Part shown: positions 20,000 through 31,579 of the stretch, in pieces | Numbering within the stretch: position 1 is the stretch's first letter | Layout: every line of letters begins with the position of its first letter | From: Immersiella caudata | Taxonomy: Eukaryota; Ascomycota; Sordariomycetes; Sordariales; Lasiosphaeriaceae | DNA length: 64,000 nt | Direction of reading: 5' to 3' | Assembly (NCBI GenBank): GCA_030512335.1 | Contig: JAULSU010000004.1 | Span: forward strand, 5,270,001 to 5,334,000 | Notes under the pieces: model-generated | The model's database searches: none | Told to the model about the DNA's origin: nothing | Seen by the model: the letters and a program-made list of their open reading frames with translations, nothing else | Translations under genes and position numbers: made by a program

Positions 20000-22106
20000 T
20001 TAACCCAAAAAAATCTCTTTCCAGACAGGCCCTGGCGGAAATCCATGCTCAACCCCTGTCTTTTGGACCTCCCCAGTCCCACGCCTCTCGGCAACATTGC
20101 CGTTCCACTCAAGTAGCATGACGTTGTACTCGTCATCGTCATAGTGAGAGAGAAGAATAACTTCAAACGGGCCCTTTGAGTTGTAGAAGGGCATCTCCCC
20201 AAATGCGTCCAAGGTAACAGTGCCGCATTGCACCCCCGGCGAGTCCACAAGACCAGCCGTAGTCATAAAAGGGTTGATGAAATCAAGGTTGAACCAGATG
20301 GCCAGGGTCCAGAATTGAAGTAAGTGATAATCAAGAGTTGGCATCTCGTGCTTGAAATGCTCGGTTGGTGCGGTGCGTGTTGTTGAGATACCTCGCCTTG
20401 TCAGAGCTGCTGGGGGCCGAAACGGCTGTCGCTTACGGTATCCGATAAATGAGGGGTCATCGATGGGGAACGACTCGTTAGCTGCGGGATCCCATACCAA
20501 GTTCAAAACACCGGAAGAGCTTCTTTTGTACCAAACAATCCACGTGCTATCACAAAGCCACTTGTTCCAGGCTAGGTTGGGGTTCCCCGTTCGGCTGCCA
20601 GGCCCGTCACAGAGGCTCTCCAGAGTGCCAATCCACCCTGCCCAGGAATAGCTAGGGAAGTTTAGGCGCCGGCGCAGGGGTGTCGAATTAACGGCCCCAG
20701 AGAATAGTACAGCGGAGTCAAACGCAGCCGTCGGCATTCCTTGGAAGAAGCTACATCTGAGTTTCTCTGAGAATCGCCGCAGGATACCTGCCATTGCGTG
20801 GATTGCATCCTCTTGGTTTGTGAGAGCTCGCCTAGTGTACGCATTAAGAATGCGACTGAGGGCCTTCAACGATATATCCATGCTGGTGAATGGTGTGATG
20901 AGGTTGGTAAACGTGTCGTCGTCGAAATATGGGGTAGGGTGGTCGAGGCATGCTTCGGAAAACTCGGACTGGCGACACCTAAAGAATATTTGATCATCGA
21001 CAAAGTATAGCGAGCGCCTGGGTAGAATGGTCTCTTGGAAGCTGGTATGACGACTGGTTAGACAGGTTTTTTTTTGGGACGAGTAAAAGGGGGCCAAACG
21101 GCACCTACGTCCACGCCCTCGTGCCGTGCACTGAGCTCTCCATCAAATATTTCACTTGCGTGCGCACGCCGAGAAGCATGCCAGGCTTTACCTCGACACA
21201 GGGATCGTACTCTTTGCGGCTGGTTTCTCTCACGCCAGGGAGACCGGCGTCAGCGTCATGGCCGCATGCGGCTATGATGGTAAACCAAGATCGCTCGTAC
21301 AACTGATCCATGACAGCAATGCCGGCGGCGACATCCTCCTTGTCATCCTGAACCAAACACAATGCATCCACCCAGAGATAGCGCAACCCTAGTTTGCGTA
21401 CCAGGATAATTGCGTCTCGGACGGTCCGAGGGAGTTGTTTGAATACGTTTTCGAGCTGTCCACCTTGGAGAAGGGTAGGTAGGATCGCCTTGGTGAGCCG
21501 GAGCTTGACTGTCGTGCCCCAGACATAGCTCAGTGCAACATACTGACAGATTTCACGCGTTTCCGCTAAGCAGTTGTGTTGGACATCGATGAAACGAAGA
21601 GCCGGCAAGCCAGGAAACGCCTGGGTAAACGCCGCTGGCCGCCCAGACGCCGAGATGTTGCAGCTAGTCGAGTGCTCGGTCGAACAAGTGGTGAGCCAAG
21701 AGGTAAGCATACCGACATCGAACTCGGGGCTCGCGCTTCTCCGCAGGAAGCGAGGACTTGAAGTTGCTCGGTGAGGCATTGTTCTGGCAGCAAAGCATAT
21801 CTGTTGTCCCGCATTGGCAAGCTCGAACCCGAAGTACCCTCTACCAGTGGCGTCTAGATGCTTGGAGCGCTTGCCGAACCATTGAAGCGATATATCGAGC
21901 CGCTCTCGATATTGTTCGGCACGGCCTGTGGCATCCACTCTTTGCCACTCATGAAAGAACCTCCTGACAAGTTTACAGAACGGGCATCGACTCTGCTCTA
22001 ATCTCGACCATGGCCCAAGGCTCCAAACAGGCTCGGCGTCATTTAAAAGTTTGTAGTTGAACTCGATGCTGGCGCAGTATTGGCACAGCGGCTCGATCTT
22101 TGCCAT
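20000..22106 (-). CDS. HET-domain protein
   Basis: Model complement(21041..20000, 22106..21109), 2040 nt, 679 residues. The intron (GTAGGTGCC to ACCAG) restores RAWT|FQETILPRRSLYF, the canonical RGWTYQE-type motif. The N-terminus has CQYCASIEF and CPFCKLVRRFF, paired Cys as in many HET proteins. HET domain about 188-340: YVALSYVWGTT, LGLRYLWVDALCLVQDD, FTIIAACG. The C-terminal half includes LTNQEDAIHAMAGIL and FPSYSWAGW, typical of the class. The open frame and clean splice suggest function in non-self recognition; the partner locus is unknown. Confidence 0.9.
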
Positions 22107-23684
22107 TGCAATTGCCGTTGTCTCCGAGCAAGGGCTGCGAGGTTTTGCGTGTGTGGATCAAGTCGGGCACCAAATCCCGCTGCGACACGCGGATGAAGCT
22201 GCGGGGTTGACGAGCCTTCGGTGAAGGCCCCCAAGCTTGTCGCAGGTTGTCACACGGACCCCCACGTAACCACGAAGGAGCTGCCTCAGGCACTTCGGAC
22301 TCCTGGGCATTCCCCAAGTTTCCACGCCAAAAGTAGGGCGTGCTACCAAAACCTTCTCAGCCAGCAATTTACAGGGTTAACCGCCATCACCTTAACCAGC
22401 ACTAACTACAGCGCCTAAGATCTATAAATAAAGGATAAGAGGTCGCCAGACTGAAATTATAGCACCTCCTATTAGAAACACTGCACCTTGGAATGGGTGA
22501 AAATGAAGTAGGTTGCAATGGCTTGATTGTCTTGCGTCTGGTTGCTAGTTAAGGTTCTGGCTGGGTGTCGTCGCTCGTCCTTGTACCCGCGGACTTCAGA
22601 TTCCTGCGAAAGACGATATAAGTACTTCGGCGTGGACAGACATTATTTGGCCCACTTCCTGGAGCAACAGCTCAAGGTCCCCGTGCTAATCTGGGCCACC
22701 CAAAGGGCCACGTCCGGCTGTGTCGAGAGACGGGTGGCAAAAGTTGGTCTCTCTGACTCTTCGTTTTCTCACCCTCGTTGGAGAGCCCAGCTGGAATGAC
22801 CATCTGCTGCTAATCTGCGGCGCCGCTCGCGAAGGAAGGCCCAAAACCGGGGATCCTGGGTTGAAGCTATTTTGTTGGGTTGTCGCCCAAACAAAACCAC
22901 AAAATCTAGCACCCTCCTGGCACCCACACAACCCTGGCCAGGAGTGATTATGTGGCCTGGAGCTCCGGTTCTCTACCCCCACACACAAAAGTCGGAGCAA
23001 CATTCCTCATCGAGGTAGAGTGTGCCCACAATGTCATAAATATTGCAGTATACTACGAAACCGATGCCTTGAGATGCGGAAATATCAGCGGTCTGAGAAT
23101 CCCAGCACTGGTACCCCCTTCACGATAGTTGTTGATCTTCAGACAATTCCGCATACATTCGCCACCACCTGAGTAGGGGGAGGAGGAGGACACTTCCTAC
23201 ACAGTGTTGTTACCTGGAAATAATTATCCAACGCCATGGACCGCTGACACTGACACGCAGTCTCCGGACCGTTTTGCAGAGACTGACTCTAGCATGCGGC
23301 CCGAGGAAATCAGGGGCGACCGGGAGGGCTTCACATATATGCCTTTTGAGTTGATGGATTGAAGACGTAGAAAGATATTTGCTCGCAAGGAGGCAACCCC
23401 GTCAGCAACACGAATAGGTGGGAAGCTAGAGTGGTGCAAAGTCTTCACTTTCGACAATGACGACACACTAACGCTACAATGTACGAGCACATACTACGAT
23501 GACGGCGATCAGGGGGACGGTAGTGCGGACAAAACGCAACCCATCGCACGTCCTCCTTCTTTTTCCACCTTTGCACAACGATGAAGCAGGTTCTGGAGCA
23601 CCGGTCACAGAGTCGATCAGATGACCCCCCATCCAGCCGATCGACTCCAGCGTATAACACCAGAGTTTTCCGCCACCCTGGTAC
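22107..23684. other. Intergenic stretch with one repeat fragment
   Basis: Only TGTCAG copy 4 is recognised. A short plus frame near 23240-23360 (RFAETDSSMRPEEI) may be a remnant; no family recognised. Confidence 0.5.
22470..22564. mobile_element. TGTCAG element, copy 4, truncated
   Basis: Starts TATTAGAAACACTGCACC and matches the first 95 bp of the family up to aaggttctggct, then is lost at the hairpin. The end has transitions (TGTCAG to TATTAG). Confidence 0.8.
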
Positions 23685-25053
23685 CTATGGCCTCTCCTTG
23701 GAGTACTGAACGCTATACTCCATCGTCCTCTGCACGCCCGACCCACCCATCCCCTTGGACCCCTTCATCACCAACATATCCTCCTCGCTCCCCGTCTGCG
23801 AGCTCGGCCGATGCACCGACGCGCGATGCAACCCCTGAGGCGACTTGACCCCACCCAACTCAACCCAATCCGGCCGATTCTCCCCCCTCGCCAGCTCCAA
23901 CGTCGCACGCGACTTATCCGTCCCGCTATTCTGCCCGCGATTCCCCGAGCCCTGCCCAAAGTGCCCCGGCGCGCTACCATTCGTGCCATACGAGCCATGG
24001 TACTTGCCGATACTCTTGCTTCGCAAGCCAGGGATGAACCTCACTACCAGGGGACGCAAGATGGGAAGACACGAACAGACGACGGCAACGTTAGGCTCGA
24101 TGATGGTCCACATGACGTTGGCGATGTTGTATGTATGATCGGGACTCGTGGCGAAGAGATCCAGCGTCGTGACGCGCAGACAGGATGTAACAACCACGAA
24201 TATCCCTACCGCGAAGACCGCAACGAGCGCGACCTTTTGTGTGCGAGGGACTTCGAGTTTCCACACCAGCGGCATCGGTAGCAGAAGGATGATGACGTCT
24301 GTTGCGATGGAGAAGCCGGCGTTGGCAAACCAGAACTTTGCCGTGTCGAGACAGTGACCGGGTGTGTCCTTGTCGAAGGCGCGAATGACGGGTTGGCATT
24401 GGAAGATGGTGGCGGCGATGGAGGCGGTGCAGTAGATGGCGACGATGGCGAGGAGGGCCCAGCATGAGATGCGGAACCAGCGGACGACTTGGAAGAGGCG
24501 GAGGTAGAGGAGGAGGATGCAGCATTTTACGAGGTTGATGGCGGCTTTGTAGGTTACTTGGGCCATGAAGAAGTACTGGCGAGGGATTGTCAGCGGGTGG
24601 TTTGTAGGGGATGGTTTGGGTATTGGGTGCGGACCTTTTGGGTTTCGAAGCGGTTGGCTTTGTCTATTGTGGCCCAGTGTCGGCCCATTCCGTATTGACA
24701 TGCTGGACAAGGCATTGTGGTTAGCATTGGGTATCTCCAAAAAGAAGTACGGGAGACAAAAGATCACTTACACGCTACCAGGAAGCCCTCAGTCAAGACG
24801 GTAAAGATCTGCGGGCAATGGCAGTCAGTACTCCAACATTCCAGGTCGAGCACATGGGGCTACTCACGAGAGCCACAACGGCAGTCCAGTCGTCAGCACC
24901 GAGCTTTCCTCCTTTCTTCAAGCGCGCCCATATTCGCAAGCCCATCAAGACAGGGCAGACGACGACGAAGACGGCGGAAGGGATGTACACGAGATACGCA
25001 TTGTTGGCGTTTGGGTCGTAGTTCTGCGCGGGAATGGTTGAGTTTTGCGACAT
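23685..25053 (-). CDS. Fungal rhodopsin-type/Pth11-like integral membrane protein
   Basis: Four-exon model complement(24575..23685, 24702..24635, 24808..24772, 25053..24868), 1182 nt, 393 residues, all phases join. Seven hydrophobic segments are visible, for example AYLVYIPSAVFVVVCPVLM, INLVKCCILLLYLRLF, VVTSCLRV and the DVIILLLPMPLVWKL segment, with a Cys-containing extracellular loop (IFQCQPVIRAFD). This is the PF20684-type family of fungal seven-helix proteins, which includes Pth11-like receptors; many are orphan receptors. The cytosolic tail (about 110 residues) is rich in Gly, Ser and Asn. No CFEM domain precedes it, so a Pth11 role is not shown. Confidence 0.9.
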
Positions 25054-26752
25054 GTTGTCTCGGTGTTGACAAAAACCAGGTCGAGCTTTGCGTCCGTCAA
25101 GATCAGCGTGGAGGGTAGGTATCAATACAATTAGCTTCCAATGACTCCCAATATCCAACACACAATACCAGCAACCACAAGAAAAAAAAAGCCCGATGCT
25201 CGATATTTAGACACCTCCACCATCGCCGCATTGTCGCAGCGCCCTCGCCCAGCCTCCCACCCCAAGACTTATCATGGTGCCATCATGCCATCAAACTGGA
25301 ACCTTCCCCTTCACCGAAGAAACTTTCTCTTGCCCCTGAATGCTCCCCTTCCCCAGAGGCAGTTTCAGAGCTTATCGGCGCGGCCCGAAAGTGCCCATCG
25401 TTTGGTATGTAGGACCTCACCCCACTGGCGAGCCAACGACGAACGGCGCCAGGATCGGGAAGGATCAAGCGCCGTTGGAAGATACCAGGAAAATCCCCGT
25501 CGGGAAAGGAAAAAAGCATGGGGTGGATTGTGGCCGTGGCTTTACTTTGGAACCTGGGAAGCCTGCAAGGGCGCGGGAAATTCCGTGGGGTGGGGAGCGA
25601 GCTGCCTGATCTGGGGTTGTTGGCCGTTGGGTGTTTTTTTTTTTTTTTTTTGGTTGTTGTTTCTGGGCGTTTGTTTCGGTTGTGGGCGAATTGGTTAATG
25701 CCTTGGAAAATACCTTGGTATGGATTGTGCATGTGCATGGTGATGACGGGTAATATGGTGGTGGTTTACAGCTGCGATTTGCACAGTGCCGGGTTCTCAG
25801 GTCGTCGCGCTGGGACTGTCTCAGGGGCTCAACCACAATGATGTTCTCGACTCCAAACTTTCAGTTCAGTCCATCAATGACTTTCCCTCGAATTTGTCCT
25901 TGTCGACGAGGAAGTTCTCATTTCATTTTCTCTTTCCACACATCTAGAAAACCTTGCGAAAAGGATCAACCACACCTCCTCACCGAGCCTCCCATTTCAT
26001 GGCCACCCATCTCCCTCACCTGCCGACGTGCATATTGGATCTGCCACCCCGCGGCGCAGCCCCCTGAACAATTGATTGACAACAAATAGAACAAACCGTA
26101 GCACCACTGTCGTACCACAAAACATCCCTGAAGCTAAACTCTCGCCCAACCGGATCCCATCCTGATCTCTCTTCCCGTCCCATGCAAAAAATCTCAAAGA
26201 ACCTGGAACCCAGCAAAACATCCCCGCAGCGCACTGCAATGGCAAGTCTCATGCACCCTGTATCGTACCACTCACCGTCTAATTTTCCTTCGAATCCTCT
26301 CACGCAGCGCAACGTCGCTGAGCGGGATGCGCTCTGCTTCAGGATATATCCCCCGCGGACTGTTTTCCGCACATGCATACACACACCATGGATGCTACCG
26401 CACCCAAGCCAAAAGGATTCCCCCGAACCGCGTCGAACCCGCACGCCACACCCTTCCCTAGCAGCAATACTAAGAATAAGCTTAACTGACCGAAGCTTCC
26501 ACTAACAGCCCCTCGGCCTTCTAGGCTGCCTGCGCGGAGGTAGGGCGTTGCATTCCGGAGGTTGCACTTTGCGCCCCTGGCTTGCAGTCTGCAGATTGGA
26601 TTGTCTTGGTTCGCAACGGATCCCTTCGGTACCATATATCGGTACTTACTTCCGCTCTGTATCACCGTCTCATGTTCATCGCTGTCTGTCTGTCTGTCTG
26701 TCTGTCTCTCCCGCACTCTCTTTGTCTGCCAACATCTTTACGGCGTAGGACC
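25054..26752. other. Intergenic stretch, divergent promoters
   Basis: It separates the divergent rhodopsin-type and MFS genes. It holds a T18 run (25634-25651) and a (TGTC)n microsatellite (26683-26705). Open frames here (up to 185 codons) lack recognisable motifs and overlap one another on both strands. Confidence 0.5.
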
Positions 26753-28315
26753 ATGTCGATTTCTGAGAAGGAGAAGCTCGCCGATGAGGCGGGCGTGCCG
26801 AGCGGCGGTGAGCTGCCGGTTCCCAAGTCTCCCGGTTCGGATGCGTCCGATAATGAGCCTATCGATCCGCAAGCGGAGAGTCGGCTGCTTCGGAAGCTGG
26901 ACTTTATGCTGTGGCCGGTGTTCTTTGTTGTCTACATGATGGCCTTTCTGGATCGCATCAACATCTCCAATGCTGCCATCCAAGGCATGACGGCGGAGCT
27001 GCAGCTCGACGTCGGGAACCGCTTCAATGTCGCCCTCTTCGTAGGTCCTCTCACTTCCCCATCGTCGTCAGTATGATGGCTCAGAATGACTGACGTCCCC
27101 CAGGCCTACTACTCCTCCTACATCCTCCTCGAAATCCCCTCCAACATGATCATCCGCAAAGTTCGCCCTTCGCTGTACATCGGCACGCTTATGTTCCTCT
27201 GGGGCATCATCAACATGTGCATGGGCTTTGTCCACTCGTACGCCGCCCTCGTCGCGCTGCGCGTCCTGCTCGGCGCATTCGAGGCTGGTGTCCTTCCGGG
27301 TATCGTCTACGTATCATCGATGTACTACAAAAGGCACGAGTATCAGAAGCGCGTTTCCTTCTTCTTCTGCAGCACCGTCGTGGCGGGCGCCTTCGGGGGT
27401 CTCCTCGCGTACGCGATTGCAGGGCTGAGCACGCCGACCATGGCAGCGTGGAGGTGGATTTTCATCATTGAGGGCGCCATCACCTCGACGCTGGCGATCG
27501 TTGCGTACTTTGTGGTTGCGGACTGGCCGGAGCAGAACCGGTTCCTCAGCTCGGAGGAAAAGGCGCTGTTGAAGAGGCGGATGGAGGCGGATGTTGGAGA
27601 TCTTTGTCGCATGGACACGCTCAACAAGTTTGCTGTTACGCGTATCGTCAGCGACTACAAGGTCTGGCTGGGTGGACTCATGTACATGGGTGTGTCCGTG
27701 GCCGGCTTGTCAGGAACCTTCTTCCTTCCGACCATCCTCCTTGAGTTCGGTTGGAGGGCACAGGAAGCTCAGGTTCGCACCATCCCCGTGTACGTCTTCG
27801 CTGCGGGGATGATGCTCATCGGTGCGTGGGCGTCGGACCGTCTCCGCCACCGCTCTGGCTTTATCATCGGTGGCGCATCGCTCGCTACAATCGGGTATGC
27901 GATGCTGTTGTCGCAGGCGGGCAAGTCTCGCGACTACAAGTTCGCCGCGGTCTTCATGGTCTTCGGCGGCGCCTTTATGATCACTCCGATGTGTTTGGCG
28001 TGGCTGCAGAACAACTTGTCCGGTCATTGGAAGCGCTCGATCGGTGCGTCAGCCCAGGTCAGCATTGGAAACTTCGCGGGTATCATGGGCGCCTTCATTT
28101 TCATCAGGTCCGAGGCGCCGGGTTATAAGACAGGGTATAGTGTTGCCGTTGCCATGATGTGGTTTGGGGCCCTTTGCGCTGCGACCATGGCCGGCCTAAT
28201 GTGGAGGGAGAACAGGAAGAGAGATCGAGGCGAGCGCGACGAGAGGCTCTCCGCGAATGAGGAGGACAGGAAGAATATGGGTGATTGGCATCCGAGCTAC
28301 CGGTTCACTCTGTGA
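26753..28315 (+). CDS. MFS transporter, allantoate permease (Dal5)-like
   Basis: Model join(26753..27040, 27104..28315), 499 residues. The intron (GTAGGT to CCCCAG) joins in phase 0 between NVALF and AYYSSYILLEIPSNM. About twelve membrane segments are present. The first follows LLRKLDFMLWPVFFVVYMM and ends FLDRINISNA, the anion:cation symporter signature (Dal5/Tna1/Seo1 group). ALRVLLGAFEAGVLPGIVY is the helix-4 motif and AAWRWIFIIEGAITS lies in helix 6. The substrate is likely a small organic acid, ureide or vitamin; sequence cannot decide. Plasma-membrane location is inferred. Confidence 0.92.
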
Positions 28316-29115
28316 GGGCGAGCAGCGTGTCTGTGGCTGGGTTAGCGAAGACCATAGCTTTAGAGAGACCCCAATTCATCTCAAGCCTATCCCTTTTCCG
28401 AGTGAAGTTCATCGGTTGCTTCAGATAACTGCCCGCCATCAATTCGAAATGACAATGCCAAGGCAATGTTTCAGGGGATGATGTAGGCTTGCCTTCCAGA
28501 CTTTCCAGTTTTCAGGTCGGCCAAGACTGCCGTCCTGAATCATTTGTCGAGTTGGCCTGCCCATGAGGTGATTGCTGAAACGAATACACCGGCCGCGGAG
28601 CCATCCATGCATGGAAGCTTGCTGGATGGTTTCGCGGACATTTTGCTTCCTGTTGCATGGCTCCCAGTTCCAGAGGGTGCTCGCCACTTGTTGGGGGACA
28701 TGTTGGGGGCTCTGGTTTCTATTTCGTCCAAGTTTCTTGCCGAGGCGGAGAACAGCTTTGCGAAAGTGTCGGCCCATCTTGCGGTTGGTGCTTGCGTGCC
28801 TCGTGGAAGCAATGTCGCGGCTCGTTTGAGCAACCGTCTCTGGTGGAGTTTGTCGAAGGCATGGCAGCTCTCCATCCACGGCGTCAGATGTGGTGGAATA
28901 TCATGCTTCGCGTTCCCAGGAGGAGCTGAGCAAACCTGCCAATGGAAGGGTCAAGTAGTCGCGGGCTCTTGATTGGCCGTGGGAGGTACTCTCTTCAGAT
29001 GCCCCACTATTCGCCGCACAACTTTCCAGGCAGCGAGGGGACAGAATTGCCCTGCTCAGGTTCGCCTGCACTACGAGATCCATGCCGTGTCCCCCTCGAG
29101 GCCACCGCCTGCACG
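28316..29115. other. Intergenic stretch
   Basis: Between 28440 and 28970 both strands have open frames above 110 codons without motifs; I cannot choose between chance and a lost gene. Confidence 0.45.
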
Positions 29116-30998
29116 ATGGCGGCGCATACTCAGTGTACCCTCTGTCGCTGTTGCGCAGTGCTTGCCACCTACGACGAGTTGTCAAGACTCACGAGCGGCG
29201 GCCGTTACCAGCTCGGCAAACTGCAGGATATTCGCGAAAAAGCTTCTGCTCTCCCCCCATGCCGCCTTTGCCAAGAGATCAGCATGTCACTAGGCACGAG
29301 CGCAGATGGCTCTCGCATGACCGGTATTAGGAGACGCGGCAAAAGACCGAAGACAGGCCTGTCGAGCGAGTTGGAGGTTTACACCGAGCACGAAGGGGGC
29401 GAGGTCGGCCTGCCAAAAGGCGAGCTCTATCTGACGACAGAAGGCAAGTCTTCTCCACACTCAATCCTAGTTGTTGCGCTCTATAACGCCGCTCTTGGCT
29501 AACCTTCGTAGGTCCAGATTCCGACAACCCACGAGGCCTCGTCGGCAGTCATCAGCCACTCAGCAACGTCGGTGCGAAGGCTCTCTTCGCCGCCATTTGT
29601 GCTCGTATCAACGACTGTCGGGAAAGGCCTGACCATCACAGATGCAGAGAGAATCACATCTCACAGCTTCCATCGCGAGTCATCGACGTCAACCCTGACA
29701 CACCAGGGGTGACAGCACAGCTTGTCAAGACTGAGGGCGGGCACGCGGAATATCTCTGCCTCAGCTATTGCTGGGGAGGGCCCCAGAGGGTCACAGCAAC
29801 GAAAGCGTCTCTCACAGCCCTGGAGCAGTCCATTCCTGTGGGCGAACTTGGTGGTGCTCTCCAAGATGCAATCCACGCAACTCGTCAAATGGGATTCCGC
29901 TATCTGTGGGTTGATGCGCTTTGCATCGTGCAGGACGACGCAGAGAATATTCAGTCTGAGATCAGCCAGATGGGTCGGATCTACACCAACGCCTTTGCGG
30001 TCATTGTTGCGGCCAATTCTTCGGCGTCCACTGACTGCTTCCTGTACCAGGACTGGAGTCCTGAATGGAAGCAGTTTCTCGAGGGCTGCCCTATTCAGAT
30101 CCAACCATCCTCTGGTCCGATTGAGAGCTTGCAGCTGGTGGCGACAAGGAACGTTGCTGCAAGAAGGATCGGCCAGGAGCCCCTTGACACGCGGGCTTGG
30201 GCGCTTCAGGAGAGCATGCTGGCACGCCGCAAAGTCGTTTTCTCAACCTACGATGTCTTCACTGAGTGCCGCACGGAACAAGGTCTCACTCCACTGCGTC
30301 GCAGTTTTGTCAAAGGGTACTTTTACAGGAATCCCAGCCCTAACCTGTTGTTGGATTTTGGTTTGTCGGGGAAGATTGGCCGGGTCTGGAGTCAGATACT
30401 GCTCTGCTACACGGAGCGGGAGATGACCAACCCCGAGGACAGGCTGCATGCATTTCGGGGAATCACCGACGCAATCCAATCGAAATTTGATGGGAACTTT
30501 CATTTTGGCGTTGCTCTGGCTTGGCCAGTAACGCTTGGATGGAGGGCTCGAACTCCGGCACCGGCCCGTTCCCCCCGAGCTCCTACATGGTCGTGGGGTT
30601 GTCTCAACTGTTCGGTCAAACTTGTGTGCCCTGACGCGATTGATCAAGCACACTCAAGGCTTCCGGATGGTACCGAACAGAAGCTGCTCCTGAAAGGATC
30701 TGTCATCTATGGCGCTGAATGGCAAGGAGAGCATCCTCCTGCGAGCCCGGCCCATGATTCTCAGGGGAAGGGGGACTGTGTCTACGGATCCATCTCTCTT
30801 GACGTCGAGAACACCCTCCCGGGTCCACATCAGCGCGTGTATCTCCGTCTGTTGGAAAAGCGTGGCTCTTCTCACTGCGAGGTCGCTCTTGTTCTGGAAG
30901 AAGCAGAGGCCGCAGGTGTCTACCGGAGGGTTGGGATATATTACGGGCGAGTGTTCAACGGTGGCTGGAATCAGGTGCAAGAGGTGGTACTGATATGA
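29116..30998 (+). CDS. HET-domain protein with GC-AG intron
   Basis: Model join(29116..29443, 29512..30998), 1815 nt, 604 residues. The donor is AAG|GCAAGT, the usual form of a GC donor; no GT donor gives the right phase. The N-terminus has CTLCRCC and CRLCQEI. HET domain about 190-345: EYLCLSYCWGG, MGFRYLWVDALCIVQDD, NAFAVIVAANSS and LDTRAWALQESML. Downstream TNPEDRLHAFRGI and APTWSWG follow the usual order of this class. A canonical GWTxQE is RAWALQE here, as in many members. The start ATG gives the Cys-rich N-terminus; earlier in-frame codons exist. Confidence 0.9.
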
Positions 30999-31579
30999 CA
31001 GGGGTGCTCAACTCTATTGGCACAATGGCGAATGCCAGGCCCATCTTTAGAACAAGATCCGGTGTGAGTATGAACCGCCCTTCACTTGAGGCTCTGAACA
31101 AAGGAAGAATCCCCTGGCGTGTCGCCATTGAATGCAGGTCTTACTGGAAGACAACGACCCCGCCGCCCGCCGCTGCCGTCTTCGCACTGCGCCAAGCCTT
31201 GCAAGAAAGACTTTTCATAGAGGTTGTCACACAGATCGATTATCGCCGATCGTTACACAAGTTGGCTGGCACTTGCGCAGGACACTGCGCCTCACTGCGG
31301 CAGATTGGTGAACGAGGGCAATATCATGCCACGCCACAGCCAGGCCTGGCTTGCGTGGGTGATTTCAGGCAAAACGGCGGTCGACTCACCGCCGCAATAA
31401 CCCATCAGGTGTGGGACATTGATTCAAGGGCGCAGTTGGGTTGCATCCGCTGGCCACGTCGCGTTTGCCCGGAGCGAAGCAATAAAGAACAACTATCGCG
31501 CCTTGCCATCGAAACATCCCCTCTACAACAAAAGATCCCTCTTTGACGACGGGCCCAGTACGGTCCTTTCAATGGAAAC
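30999..31579. other. Intergenic stretch
   Basis: No supported gene; the promoter of the DUF3433 gene is expected here. A 183-codon plus frame lacks motifs. Confidence 0.5.

Noticed and set aside
25141..26505. Frames of 80-185 codons between the rhodopsin-type and MFS genes
   Set aside because: Mutually overlapping, contain homopolymers, and show no domain.
28439..28972. Opposed frames of 111-146 codons upstream of the third HET gene
   Set aside because: No recognisable domain on either strand.
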